From: Phycomyces blakesleeanus NRRL 1555(-)
Lineage: Eukaryota; Mucoromycota; Mucoromycetes; Mucorales; Phycomycetaceae
Assembly (NCBI RefSeq): GCF_001638985.1
Contig: NW_017265134.1
Location: 868,001-932,000, forward strand
Reading direction: 5' to 3'
Length of the DNA stretch: 64,000 nucleotides
The notes under the pieces: model-generated
What the model was told of the DNA's origin: nothing
Database searches by the model: none
The model's input: only the letters and a program-made list of their open reading frames with translations
Position numbers and translations under genes: made by a program
Shown here: positions 48,495-59,875 of the stretch, piece after piece
How the letters are laid out: each line of letters starts with the position of its first letter
How positions within the stretch are numbered: the stretch's first letter is position 1

Positions 48495-49695
48495 ATGCTA
48501 CCATTAAACTCTGGCCAAAATAGTTTGTGGTCTCCACCATTGAGCCAACCAACACTTCATAATGGCACCACCATTCCAGACAGCACTCGACTCAGTCTGG
48601 CAGAGCTGACTGTGGGAGATATACTAGAGCAGTATAAGTACGACGCCGATCTACTCAAATGTATTCTGATAGCAAAAGCAGAAGAAGACAAAGCAAGTGT
48701 GTAGAAACAAAACAACGTTGTAACATGAAGTCTAACTGTACACTAGAGAAGAACGGCAGAAGAAGTCCGCCGAGCAGAAGAGACCAATCTACGTGCAAAG
48801 TACATTGATCTTGAGCTGGTTCATATGAGACGGGCAAGTGATTCTCCTTCATTGATTGATGACTTCATCAGTGGGTCGTTTGGTAAGTACATGTTGCATG
48901 ATATGGATAGGTTCTTATCGGTCTATTGGTTTAAAAGGATCCCTTGGTGTATCTTCTGAGTTCTTACCTGAGTGGCCTTCGATACAATCATCGCAAACAA
49001 TGTCGGTGATGTCCCCAGTCGTGAATTCACTTATGGAACACCCCTATGAGAAATCACCGTCGCCCACGCAATGCTTGACCATACAACCCCATTCCCCTGG
49101 TACAGCCTTCGAAGTTCCATTTGCCGGTCTATCTATCTCGACCTCATCGTCGCCTGAACCGACAGAAGTCGTTACTGTACAAAAAAATACAGAAACTGCT
49201 GAATCAACAGAACCACCCCCTGTGGTTGCTCTTTCTCCACCAAAAGAGAGATCCTGTAAACGTACGCTTTCTCGCACACGCTCTCAGCGTCGACCTGGAA
49301 TGAGTGTCAAGACATCGAAAAAGAATCGATCAGCAACAGCTCAACCTCTCCCACAACCTCTTCCACAACCACCTAGAGAAGTCGAAGTCGAAGAAAAACA
49401 ACTTGACCATGGTGCGGTTATGGAGGCATTGCGAGCCAAAATTCGCCGATCAGTTCCCAGTCAGGAAGAACTAGAATTACAGGCAACTTCTGATCAATTA
49501 GCCAGTATGTCTCAGACCGGTGTCCTTCTCCTGGATCTTAAAAATCCACGAAAGTTGTTTCCAGTACGAAGAACGCCTGCTTCACCACGTGTACCTGTTG
49601 CCCGACGTCCACGTCCGTTTACATCAGCACATAACCATGTTGAGAAATTAAAGGAAGAAGGACCAATAAACCCTACACCTTCTTGTAAAAATTAG
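48495..49695 (+). CDS. Unknown 363-aa protein with helical N-terminus
   Basis: Not a family I can name. Three exons: 48495-48692, 48747-48882, 48938-49695. The N-terminal half has a conserved-looking helical block: LSLAELTVGDILEQYKYDAD, then LLKCILIAKAEEDKRR, TAEEVRRAEETNLRAKYIDL and ELVHMRRASDSP. The rest is Ser/Pro-rich and basic (RTLSRTRSQRR, KTSKKNRS), with short (PLPQ) repeats and a late helix (VMEALRAKIRRSVPSQEELE). Basic, phosphosite-rich composition suggests a nuclear regulatory protein, but this is a guess. The first intron has a GC donor (AAA/GCAAGT) in the preferred model, giving EEDK-RRTAEE; a GT donor six bases later would add Ala-Ser. Confidence 0.72.
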
Positions 49696-49994
49696 CTCAA
49701 TCGGCTTGGGTATATACCAGTATAACTGCTTTATTTTCTTTTGCCTTGTAAATATTAATAAGATAAGTATCTCGTCCTCCTTTGGCAACTCTAGCTTTTT
49801 TTTTTGTTCCTTTTTTGCTCTTTTTTTATGCCACATATTTTTATTCTTTGTTCTCCGCTTCTTTGGGCGATCCATCACTTGTTAAGCTTTTAGAGCTGAA
49901 TGTTTGTTACAATTTTTTTGGTTATTTATTTTCAAAACAATACAAACTCTGCTAGGTTTCTAGTGAAAAAGTTTATAAAAGAAAGAGAAAAAAT

Positions 49995-50677
49995 ATGAAT
50001 AGGGGACTAAGTGAGGAAGGTGATGGTAAGCCATTAATCAATCTTGCCATCTTTGATGGTCATTGACATTATTGGCTTTACTAGATGTTGTAGAAGATTT
50101 TGCTCGACAACTTGAAGCAGGTAATGCTGTTTAAAGAGACAAGATAAATATTCACGACATATACATCAGTATGTCTGAATTCTCAGAAAGAGAATAAGAA
50201 ACTGGATAAAATGGACATTCAGTTTATGGATGAAAGTGATGACGACATGGATGCACAATTTGGCTATGAACAGATTCCTCAAGATGAGGAAGGTTATGGT
50301 CAATTGGAATCAGACGATGACCAAGACGATGACCAACACCACAATCGAGACCAAGAGGACACAATTGAAAGTATAGAAAATGAATTAGCGCAAGTAAAAG
50401 CACCGACCCTTGTGCTCGATGCATCAGAACAAGTACCAAAGGGTAAGATATGCTTATAGACGACAAATAAACTCATGTAATACTAGACACCCTGGCACTG
50501 ATCAAATCTATTATGGGAAATATTGCACTATCGGAGAAGGCAACACCAGGTGAGAGAATAATCTCCTACTGTTTCTGTTATTGTTGGAGTATTGACTTCT
50601 TTGTAGATTGGGCTAAATCGATACCCGAGTCTGCATGGCTTCCTCAGATCAACGGTGGCGATCAAAATGATGCTTGA
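49995..50677 (+). CDS. Small acidic protein resembling MEA1
   Basis: Five exons: 49995-50025, 50085-50120, 50170-50442, 50487-50549, 50607-50677; 157 aa. The N-terminal part has MNRGLSEEGDDVVEDFARQL, the middle is very acidic (DESDDDMDAQFGYEQIPQDE and further Asp/Gln-rich runs), and the C-terminus has LALIKSIMGNIALSEKATPD followed by WAKSIPESAWLPQ. The C-terminal pattern (I-K-x-x-M ... P-x-W-A ... W) resembles male-enhanced antigen 1 family proteins, whose molecular role is poorly known. All exon phases agree, which supports the gene model more strongly than the family name. Confidence 0.68.
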
Positions 50678-51318
50678 TTTCATTGGCGTATATGACTATC
50701 ACCTGTATTAATTATTTTAATAAATACAATAAGAGATTCCGATTTGATTTCAATGCTGTATTATTATTTTCTGATAGTGATTTATAAGACACTATTTTTA
50801 ACACACAAAAGGTGTACTTGACTAACGAACGATAAATAGCCATTAAAACTAGACGGTGTGTATAATATATAAAGACAACTCTGGTATTATATTTATTACT
50901 GTGCTCTATTTCTGAATACTACACACAAAGGCTTGAATTTATTAGCGCACTATGTATCACTAAGATCCTATATAAATGATACAAATTTGGCAAGAATAAC
51001 TGGCTGGTTTATCTGTTGACTATATATTGGTAGTGCAATATTAGTCATCTGAGCGTCTACAGATATATACTAAAGAAATTGAATAAGTAAAGTATACCAA
51101 ACCAACGATGATATATGCGTATTATCGAATGTCACATTTCTGGTATTTAAGTATCAATAAATTGCTTTTCCCGTTCCAGCGGATAATCGATTACACTTTT
51201 CCCGGGAATTTTTGCACCATTAATTTCTGGAAATATTGCTAAGAATATCGTTTGAATTCAATTCTTTTCAAATTAACTTTTAATTATATGTATATGATCG
51301 ACATAAAAATAGGATTTT
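50678..51318. other. A+T-rich spacer
   Basis: No gene or clear element is seen between the MEA1-like gene and the PH-domain fragment. Confidence 0.5.
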
Positions 51319-51690
51319 CTAATGACTTAATATGTTGCTGGCGTCAATCCATTGTTGCCGTTCCTGGTGTCGAGAACGGTACAAAAGATAAATCCTTTTA
51401 TGTATATCAAATATGCAGACGATTGTAAGTGTATTTGTAGTCTCATTAATAGGCTTGTTAATGACATTAACGTATTCAGATGACCAAAGTTGTGGCTTCT
51501 CGTCCTCTTCCCCATGAATTACATCATCCACTGTTGTTTCAAATGAAAGTCTGATCCCTTCATCTTCGTCCAGTGAAATATTTTCAGCTACTGCTGGATT
51601 TTGATAGATGTTTCTTTGTAAATCATTGCTAATAATTTCTTTGTCTTCCAACCTTAATTGTTTTGTTGTGAGGTCAAATTTAAATATTTG
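51319..51690 (-). pseudogene. C-terminal fragment of a PH-domain-like protein
   Basis: An open frame of about 120 codons without a usable ATG at its start; upstream it meets a stop. It begins PKVQIFKFDLTTKQLRLEDK, has an acidic middle, and ends TIVCIFDIHKRIYLLYRSRH then QERQQWIDASNILSH and a stop. The end looks like the last strands and the Trp-containing helix of a PH domain. The missing 5' part would lie where the Tc1 transposon now sits. A small expressed gene with an unseen first exon cannot be excluded. Confidence 0.45.
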
Positions 51691-51776
51691 AACTTTCGGG
51701 ATTTATTGTTCGAATTAATGATAGCTTTATTGAATAGAATTGATGTCAACTACTAATTATAATCAAGAATAAAGTA

Positions 51777-53116
51777 CACTGAGTGTTAAAAAAACCGCAA
51801 TTTTCTCTCAGCTGACTAAATTTCAGTCTAACATACACTTTGATTTTAAAAAAAGTATCAAGAAAAAGAAGTATACATCTAAAATTAAAATGATATACAG
51901 TAGTTTACATATACTTTCAGAATATGTTATTAGACTTGATATTTATTAATAGTTTGTTGGGCGGCCTTTTGCGTCAATTACTGCCTGGCATCTTCGATGC
52001 GTACTTGAAATCAAGCTATCCAAATATCTCTGAGGAATTTTCTTCCGTTCCTTCTCAAGAGCAGCATAAAGATATTTCAGGCTGTGCAAGCTGTATCTTT
52101 TTGACCGGACTCTTTTGCTAACATAATCCCATAGATGCTCAATGGGATTAAGATCCGGGCTTTGAGGAGGCCAGTCAGCCAAAATTTTGAGCTTATGCTG
52201 CTTCTTCCAATTTACAGTAACATTGCTTGTGTGTGCCTTGGCGTTGTCTTCTTGGAGTACCAAGTCATCTCAACCAGTTTGCTGCTGGAAGGCTGAGAGA
52301 GAAGGAAGATATGCCTCTTCTAATACTTCAACATGCTTCTTGCCATTGGCTTGTCCGTTTATGATTTTTAAAGCCCCGACACCCTTGCTGAAGAAGCATC
52401 CCCAAACCATGAAAGAACCACCTCCAAACTTCATGGTTGGAGAGATAAATGTAGTACGAAGACCAGCGTTGTTCTTGCGGAGAACTTTCTTGCGGCCATC
52501 ATGACCAAAAAGTCGGGATCGTTTCTCATCAGTCCAAATGATCTTTTCCCAATCCTCAATGCTCCAATCAAGATGAGCATTGGCCCATGGAACGCGTTTC
52601 TTTTGATTCTCAATAGATATTTTGGGCTTCTTCATCATTCTACGGGAATATATGCCATAACTGCGAAGAAAATATCTTAGAGTGTTTGCTGATATGGGAT
52701 TCGCAATGGCTTTTCTGATGTAAGACATTGGTTGCGTCGGATCCTTTGAAATCTCACGCAGGATCTCTCTTTTATCTCTTGCATTTAACTTCTTTGGTCT
52801 CCCTGGGTTCTTGACTCTCTCATACGACCCAGTTTCTTTGTAGTGCTTAAGCACTCTTGAAACAGTATAAGGGCTAACATTAAGTATCTTAGCAATGTCA
52901 CATTGCTTGGTGCCATTTGTAATGCTCTCGTGTACAATAATAGCGCGAGTTACATTGTCAGTTTTTCTTCTTCCTTCAGCCCTGGGAGTAGGTGTCATAT
53001 TAGTGCTTTTAGTTTTTTGATTGCTTTATTAAAATGTGAATTTAGAAGAAGAACATCGTGCAAGTTTAGAGAAGTTTCGGACTATAAATTCTTGCGTTAT
53101 TTTTCAACACTCAGTG
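51777..53116 (-). mobile_element. Tc1-type DNA transposon, near-complete
   Basis: 1340 bp with terminal inverted repeats starting CACTGAGTGTT at both ends (about 26 bp, imperfect inward) and TA duplications at 51775-51776 and 53117-53118. It encodes one transposase on the minus strand. Size, ends and DD34E enzyme are those of Tc1/mariner. Confidence 0.93.
51946..52998 (-). pseudogene. Tc1 transposase with one in-frame stop
   Basis: 350 codons from ATG 52998. N-terminal paired-type helix-turn-helix domains (ITNGTKQCDIAKILNVSPYT, VSRVLKHYKETGSYERVKNP, GRPKKLNARDKREIL), then the DDE domain: WTDEKRSRLFG (first Asp), VLQEDNAKAHTSNV (second Asp), WPPQSPDLNPIEHLWDYV (Glu, spacing as DD34E). A single TGA stop at 52270-52272 interrupts an otherwise open frame just before the second catalytic Asp. 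No frameshift was found. The copy is therefore young but probably inactive unless the stop is a sequencing error or read through. Confidence 0.92.
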
Positions 53117-55953
53117 TATAATTAACTTACTTTTTCTAATTGCTTTGGTACGTTTTATTCCTATTTTTCAGTATGAAATAAGTTAATTTATCCACGGATA
53201 TTCTCATCATACGTCTACTTTACCTGGTGAATACATGAATGTCATTTGGCTCTGTGCTTAACCCGGCAAGTGATCTTCTGCATAGCTGTCTATCGATATA
53301 GAGTATTGGTGATTAATTATTATTTCTTTATTGTCAAGTTTATATTCAGGGTTATTAATTGAATATAAAAAAAATCGTATGAAACAGTACTTCATTAATA
53401 AGTTGCCCAAAGATAGGCTGTAGTTCTTGAAAGAATAAGAGTTAGGTACCAAGAGAGAGATTGAGAAACGCGCAAAGTGTGGGGACAAAGTAGTAAGCTA
53501 ATGCATACAATGAATATATTGTATTTTTCAGGACACACCATTTTTCCCTAAAGGATTAGAGAAAGATACCGGGTCCTGGACAGGTAGTCCTGATTAATTA
53601 ATCCGGTCAGATAGAAACGTCGTCCTCGTAAGATCGTTGATTAAATATCCATATAAAGAGAAAGATAGAAATAGAGTGTGGGCTTGATATTACAAATGCA
53701 TTGCTAGAAACTCCCTACACTATCAAAGCGTGTCTTTTAAAGCTAATGTATTATACGATTATAATTACATGAATACTAGTATCTAATATTTAATGGGTAG
53801 ATATATATAGACACTGTTTATATTAAAATAATGTGCTTGATAGCTCTTAATAAAAAGAAAAAAGAAATTAAACCAAATAATATAATGATTAAAAGATATA
53901 GGTTTACATAAGAATTTCTTGCAGCTTATAAATGAAAAGCAATTAAAACGAAGTTATAGGATCATTATTGAACAAAGTGATTGTTTATACCATCTAAAAA
54001 AGACTAGTACAAACCTTAAAACCATATAGTAATGAAACTACATGTACATTTTAACAAAACTCATTGTAGGTTTGATAATATTAGCCTACTCCATATTTTG
54101 GAACTATCCTTATCCAATAACGGGAATATTAAAGAAATAATAAAAATGCGCGTATCCCAGAGTTTTTCATAAGTTGCACATTATGATTCCAACAAAGAAT
54201 AATAATAATTACAATAAAGTTTCTTAACATATTAGCATTATATTAAGATAGAAATTAGTTAACACCCTGTCTGTATGTTATTGTTTTATATGCAAAAAAA
54301 AATCATATTTGAAAGTGGAGTAAAGCAAATACAGCTAAAAGAATAAATATAGAAATTGTTTTAATATAATGCTGATTATTCGAGATGAAAGTAATATGAT
54401 ATTCATTTATTAAATAAAAAAAGTATATGGCAATACTTTGTTAAGGTATAGGCCATTTGCGTATATCGATATATATATATATACTATATCAAAATTAAAT
54501 TCTTGGTTCATTGTTTATTTTGGTAATGAAAATAATTATTTAAGAATTAGAATTGAAAGCATAATCATAAGCATAATCATAAGCATAATCATAATCATAA
54601 TTATGCATTAAAAATTATTCTTATTCTTATTTAAGGAAGGTGATTTATTTTAGTGTCTTGTTCTTTCAAAATATTGATTATTGTTTATAAAATAGACCAT
54701 TATTTGCAATAAATAATACCATATAAATTGCCGCGTTGAAATGAATAAACAAAATTAAAAATACCACATATATGTGGATTATCAGTATTGGTTTTATATC
54801 ACATTAATTAGTATTCTTATAACACCCTCATATATAATTATACGTGTATGTTATATTCGGGGTAAAAGGACTATTTGAAACATGCCCAGAGTTATTTAAT
54901 TTTGTTTAAAGTAAAAAAAAAAAGCCTACAAAACTTATTCCCGCAGTTCTAGACACTCATTTTTTTTTACACTAATTTGCTAAACAATTAGCAGGAAAAA
55001 GGCGATATAAACTGTACAAACACACACACAAAGGTGTATATATAAAACTATATATTGCTTATCCTATAACCCATCTTACTTTACTTTATAGATGAGAATA
55101 AATTTATTGCAGAGATATTTTATGGCTATGGTGTTTGTGCGTATTAATATGCCTGCTGCTTTAATACTAACATTTAGATAAACATCAAATAAATGTGCAT
55201 GGCTTGTTCCATCAACTCGGTAATATACGTAAACTTAAAGGCTCAGATTAGATTCGGAATGATTGATTCGGCCTTTATACAAATCTGTCCTAGTATGAAT
55301 AAAAAAAATTAACAGGCTCCAAACATTGCTAATTAAGATATAGACTTTAGTTGTTCTGAATGGATACAACTGCCCCGAATAAATTATTTGAGGTATGATG
55401 TACTGATAGTAAAGGGATCTTTTGCTTCAAACTAATCATTACACAAGAAAAAAAAATAAGCTTAAAGAGGGTATTTATCAAATGTCGTAAATATTAGTTT
55501 TACAAGCACTATCTATAAAAAAATCTTGCCTGGAAAATTTAATTTGAATGAATGAATATTTCATAAAAAAATTGATTTTTTTGTTTTACTGTCTACAAAA
55601 CAAAATAATTATATCCTTCTGTGTGCATATGTGCATGTGTGCAGAATTCAACAGATTTTTAAGATGAGCAAAACAACAGGGTTGGCATGGTTACACGTAA
55701 TAAAAAAATGTGCTACGCGTTCTTGTGTAAAGCTTACGATTGGATTGTGCCATCCGCACAAGCATATAGGAAATAAGCCGAAAAGAGGAGTCGATCCGGA
55801 TGCAGCCTAAAGTGACTGCTTCTTTAGACAATTTTATGCAAACGTCATTGGTCGCGGTCACAGAAAAAGCATAAGACTCGCTTTAGTCGCGTTTATTTTT
55901 CGATTTTTTCCTCTTAATTCACTTAGAACCTATTCTTTCTATACTCGCCCACT
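53117..55953. other. Gene-free A+T-rich tract
   Basis: About 2.8 kb without any open frame I can support. A 12-bp tandem repeat (GCATAATCATAA, about three copies plus partial) lies at about 54559-54595. Poly-A/T tracts are frequent. Likely decayed repeat DNA; the last 300 bp form the promoter of the SET gene. Confidence 0.55.
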
Positions 55954-57095
55954 ATGTCTGCACTCGACGAAAAGACCGAAGAAGCTCTCATGAAGCTTAA
56001 CGAGGAAACCGAGAAGGTCAACGAGAAGGTCCAGGCCTATTCACGCAAGCTTATGAGACCCACATGGGATAAGCGTCGCGAAATTGTTAAGAACATTCCT
56101 GACTTCTGGCCCACTGCTGTAAGTTCTGTATAAATATAAATAATATTGTATGCGCGTATCAAAAAGAAAGGGTACTTATACTCTATTCCTGTCTTAAAAA
56201 GGTTGGAAACTGTCCTTTGTTCAGCAACAACACCAACGAAGATGATTTGGCGGTAATTTTGAGCAGATAAAACTGCAGAAAAATAGAAAAGAAGAAAACA
56301 GTTTTTAACGGGATAAAAAAAATGATCGATTTAGGCTGTCAAGAACTTGACTGACTTGAACGTTGAGTATGATGAAAAGAACCCCCACTATCGCAAAGTA
56401 ACCGCAGTATGTATTAAGAGTACAATATCACTTCTCTTGGTTATTCTATTTACACCTTATTGTTTCTACTGCTATCATAATAGACCTTTAAGAAGAACGA
56501 TGTCTTCAAGAACGAAAAGATGGTCAAAGAGTTTGTAATTGGTCCCGATGAGGATGAGATCCTATCAAAAACCACCATTGAGTACCATTCTGGCAAGGTA
56601 AATAAAATAAAGAAAAACAAAACAAAAACAAGATCCGATTATACCGATGTCTGGCGGACTTATTATTGTGTACGCTTTGACAGGAACCTACCAAGAAACG
56701 TAAGCACGCTGAGGAAGTTGAAGGTGAGGAAGATGAATTGCCTCAGATGTCCTTCCATGAATGGTTTGCCGACGAAGAGAACCGCCCAGGCTTCTTCATC
56801 TCGTAAGTTAAAGGTTAAACTTGGAAAGAAAGAAAACTAATACACGTAAATTTAAACCCCGAATAGTGAGGATATCTTCCCTAATGCCATTGAGTAAGTC
56901 GCACAGAAGCATATCATAACCAATGAATCAATTGTCTAACGTTAATATTATAGCTTCTTCAACGATGATGTTAGCGATGGTGGAGAATATGATGATGAAG
57001 ATGAAGATGAAGGCGAATACGACATTGGTGAATCAGACTCTGAGGTGGAAGAGGAGAAAGATACTGCCAAGCAGCACAAGAAGGCCAAGAAATAA
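55954..57095 (+). CDS. SET: SET/TAF-I type nucleosome assembly protein family histone chaperone
   Basis: Histone H3-H4 chaperone of the NAP fold. Seven exons: 55954-56118, 56202-56252, 56335-56406, 56484-56597, 56684-56802, 56867-56893, 56954-57095; 229 aa, the size of SET/Vps75 rather than Nap1. The N-terminal dimerisation helix runs EKTEEALMKLNEETEKVNEK...RREIVKNIPDFWPTA. The earmuff domain has DLNVEYDEKNPHYRKVTATF, NEKMVKEFVIGPDEDEI, ISEDIFPNAIDFFND and SFHEWFAD. The tail is a long acidic stretch ending in Lys-rich KQHKKAKK, which can act as a nuclear signal. All phases agree. Confidence 0.93.
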
Positions 57096-57357
57096 ATCAA
57101 AGATCAAAGTTCCAAAAACACAACAAAAAACAAATGGAGTAGAAAAATTGCATACGTTTTCTTTAACACATAAAAACTTCCCACAAATCAAACCCCATTA
57201 GTCCCTCAATTCACCCAATTTTACGACCCAAATAAGAAATATCGATAAAAAGCAAAATAACAAAACTCTTAAAATATATATTATACATGTCACAATGCCA
57301 TTGCTGGCTAGAAGTTTATTGGTTGTAGAATCAAAAGAAAGTAGACATAATGTTTCC

Positions 57358-58114
57358 TTAGACCTTGAAACCACGCGAGGCACGCTTACCACGAGCGCGC
57401 TCGAACTTGCGACCCTCAGAGCGAACATAGGGCTTCTTGTTCTTGTGGGGACCCATGCCGAAGTGCTTAACGGCCTCACGGGAGTTCTTGGAACCACGGA
57501 TAAGGACAGTGTTGGCACCGGTAGGGGCACGGAGAGCAAGCTGATCAAGAGTGAGGATCTCACCACCGGCCTTGAGGATACGAGCCTTGGCGGTCTTGGT
57601 GAAGTGGAGGGCAGCAATGGAGAGCTTGGGGAGGTCCAAGATGCGGACATCATCAGTGATGGTACCAACGACGACAAAGGTCTTGTTGGCGGCGCTCTTG
57701 GTGGCAGCGTACTTGGCAAGGCGAGAGACCGAGACAGGGGGGCGGTTGACGCGGGACATAAAGAGACGCTTCAAGACAACCTTGTTGAAGTTGGCATCAG
57801 TGCGACGAGCAAGGAAGCGGTACAACTTAACCAACAAAGCCAAGTAGACATTGTCAGACTTGGGGGCAGTGCGGTTGGAGTTCTTAACGTGGTGGTTCTT
57901 AAGATCGATACCCTGAAGAAAATAAAAGGTAATCAAATATACACGATCAGCAAACCATTATGATTCAATTTCGCCATTCTGGTCATAGAGATATGATTTT
58001 TTTCTAGCAGCTTCGCAAAATTCCATCCATCCATCCATATGTCTACGCATCCATCTGTTTTGTTTTCGGGCATATGCTTTCTGTCTATTTTATTGGGCGT
58101 GTTATCATTACCAT
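57358..58114 (-). CDS. RPL18: 60S ribosomal protein L18 (eL18)
   Basis: Large-subunit cytosolic ribosomal protein. Two exons: 58112-58114 (just the ATG, followed by GTAATG donor) and 57358-57912; 185 aa. It reads [20 protein letters not shown], with [55 protein letters not shown] and the end [10 protein letters not shown]. All are invariant eL18 blocks. The first exon was chosen because an ATG directly abuts a good donor; an ATG-only first exon is common for ribosomal protein genes. The 3' end converges with SET. Upstream DNA is strikingly G-rich on the coding strand. Confidence 0.93.
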
Positions 58115-58348
58115 GCTAAATAACGTTAATCAACCAAGACGTTGACAGGTGACAGAAGAAGGATTCCTCTTGAGCGGGCCTAGCCATGTCCTAAGTCCCC
58201 CCCGCTCTGCCTCCTCCCCCCACTCCTCTGTCAGTCCCTCTTTCTCTCCACTTGGCTTCATTGTCCCCCGTCCCCCCTTCCTCGCCGGTATAGCAGTCAC
58301 GCACAAGTTTCAGTTAGAATTGTAGTAATTGAGGATTGTCTATAACAT
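58115..58348 (-). promoter_or_regulatory. G-rich promoter/leader region of RPL18
   Basis: On the minus strand this region carries runs of five to seven G (complementary to C-runs at 58197-58203, 58216-58221, 58265-58269, 58272-58277) amid purine-rich DNA, in sharp contrast to A+T-rich neighbours. It sits directly upstream of the L18 start codon. The complementary strand is a polypyrimidine tract. Confidence 0.6.
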
Positions 58349-59541
58349 TTATATATTATCTGCCAAACTGCAAAATTCTTTTCTCATACGCTTAATAAAA
58401 CCATATAGATCTCTATCTTTGTTCAATTGTTGCACCAGATCCGCACTTTTTGTTACTTCCGGACTGCATTCTACCACTAAAATATATTTAATACAGGAAT
58501 ATATGTGCACATAGCTTACATTGGTACAGCTGATCAGGGGAAGTATACAAAGTAAAAGAATATACAGCCTCAAGGTTGTGAGGATCAATGAATTGAAATG
58601 AAAATTTGATGTGGTTTGCTATCAACATATACAGTACACAATTAGTTCCACATTTAAACTTTCTAGTTGCCTTGGTAACCAATTCATCCTTTCTTTAAGC
58701 ATCATTTTTTGTGTTGCTATTGTTACTTTTTGGGCTGGTACAAGTCATCTGTGTATATTTCTTGCAAATATCAAGTTCTAGCATGTTTAGCCGCTTCTTG
58801 TTGTTTAGATCTCCTTGCTTTGACTGTTGCTCTGTTACATTGATTTAGCTTTAATGTTAACCTTTGTATTATTTCAATAACTTTATATTCTTACCATTCT
58901 TTTTTGCTCGGATTTTTTTACGTAATAAATCACAATCTACTTGATATTTATCTTTACGAGCCATTATTTCTTCTTCTTTGTTTTGGTACTCGTTCACCTG
59001 GCGAGTTAAGAACCTTAGTTTCTCCTCAGAAAGTGGTAATTCTATATTTAAGTATACATTTTATACATGTATGTATGTATGCATGTATGTATAAAATGTA
59101 CATATATATATATTCATTAAAAAGCTTACAATGATATATATGTGTATAAGGCGTATTTACAAATTTATTTATGTTTGCTCTCAAAAGTAAAACTATGGTT
59201 ACAACCCAGCTTACTTTGTTTATAGCTGTCTATCTTCTCTTTGCATTCTTGCATCTTATTTCTCATAGCAATTTGGTCGTCTATATAAGCCAATCAACAT
59301 GGAAACAAATAGCGAACATTGCGATTGATTAGAGCATTAATGTGATTGTCGAAAATCTAACTCGTCTCCCACCTTTCAATTGCTGATTGATCTCAATTGC
59401 AGCCTTTTCTTCTTGTGTCATTCTTTTCTTCTCATCTTTCAAATAGAAATTTACACGCTCCTTGGCTTTAAATATACGAGCAGTAAGAGTATCCTGCTGT
59501 TGCCGTACTGTTATGGGATCAAAAATGTCATCAAGATCCAT
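58349..59541 (-). CDS. SPC25: Kinetochore protein Spc25 (Ndc80 complex)
   Basis: Part of the Spc24-Spc25 end of the Ndc80 complex, which links microtubules to the inner kinetochore. Six exons: 59373-59541, 59215-59280, 58895-59041, 58742-58831, 58520-58618, 58349-58476; 232 aa. Residues about 10-145 are a coiled coil (TARIFKAKERVNFYLKDEKK, RMTQEEKAAIEINQQL, KLRFLTRQVNEYQNKEEE). The C-terminal RWD-like domain starts RLNMLELDICKKYTQM and SNHIKFSFQFIDPHN; then VECSPEV and NKDRDLYGFIKRMRKEF give the Spc25 signature (C-x-P, then l-N-x-x-x-D-x-x-x-F-x-x-x-M-R-x-x-F). The gene is only recognisable after joining exons; each alone looks anonymous. Confidence 0.88.
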
Positions 59542-59875
59542 AATTGATCAATGTTCAAATCGCTTTCTATAAAATAATTTTAAACAATAACAAAAGTATA
59601 CATATATGAATGTGTGTGTGTGTGTGCATATCATACTTGTATTGGCGAATTCGTGCGTACCGGCCCTCAAACAAGTGCGGCCTGTTTAATAAATGTAAAG
59701 AGCGCTCAATTTGACAGCCTAGGTTTATATTTATGTTAAAATATTCTTTATTTTTGTATATGTATATATAATTAAGATAGAGATTTATTTTCTAAGTCTC
59801 ATATATAGATAGTTTAACAGAGCACGTATACTATCTCTCTCTTCAAGCTCCAATGTATTGTCGTGTATCATTTTT
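59542..59875. other. Short spacer between SPC25 and SEC12
   Basis: 334 bp, SPC25 promoter side and SEC12 3' flank. A GT run lies at about 59611-59626. No gene is seen. Confidence 0.5.

Noticed and set aside
54559..54595. CRISPR-like array
   Set aside because: The 12-bp units are directly abutting without spacers; an ordinary short tandem repeat in a eukaryotic genome.
57295..57963. 222-codon plus-strand ORF over RPL18
   Set aside because: Antisense shadow of a highly biased ribosomal gene; no family resemblance.
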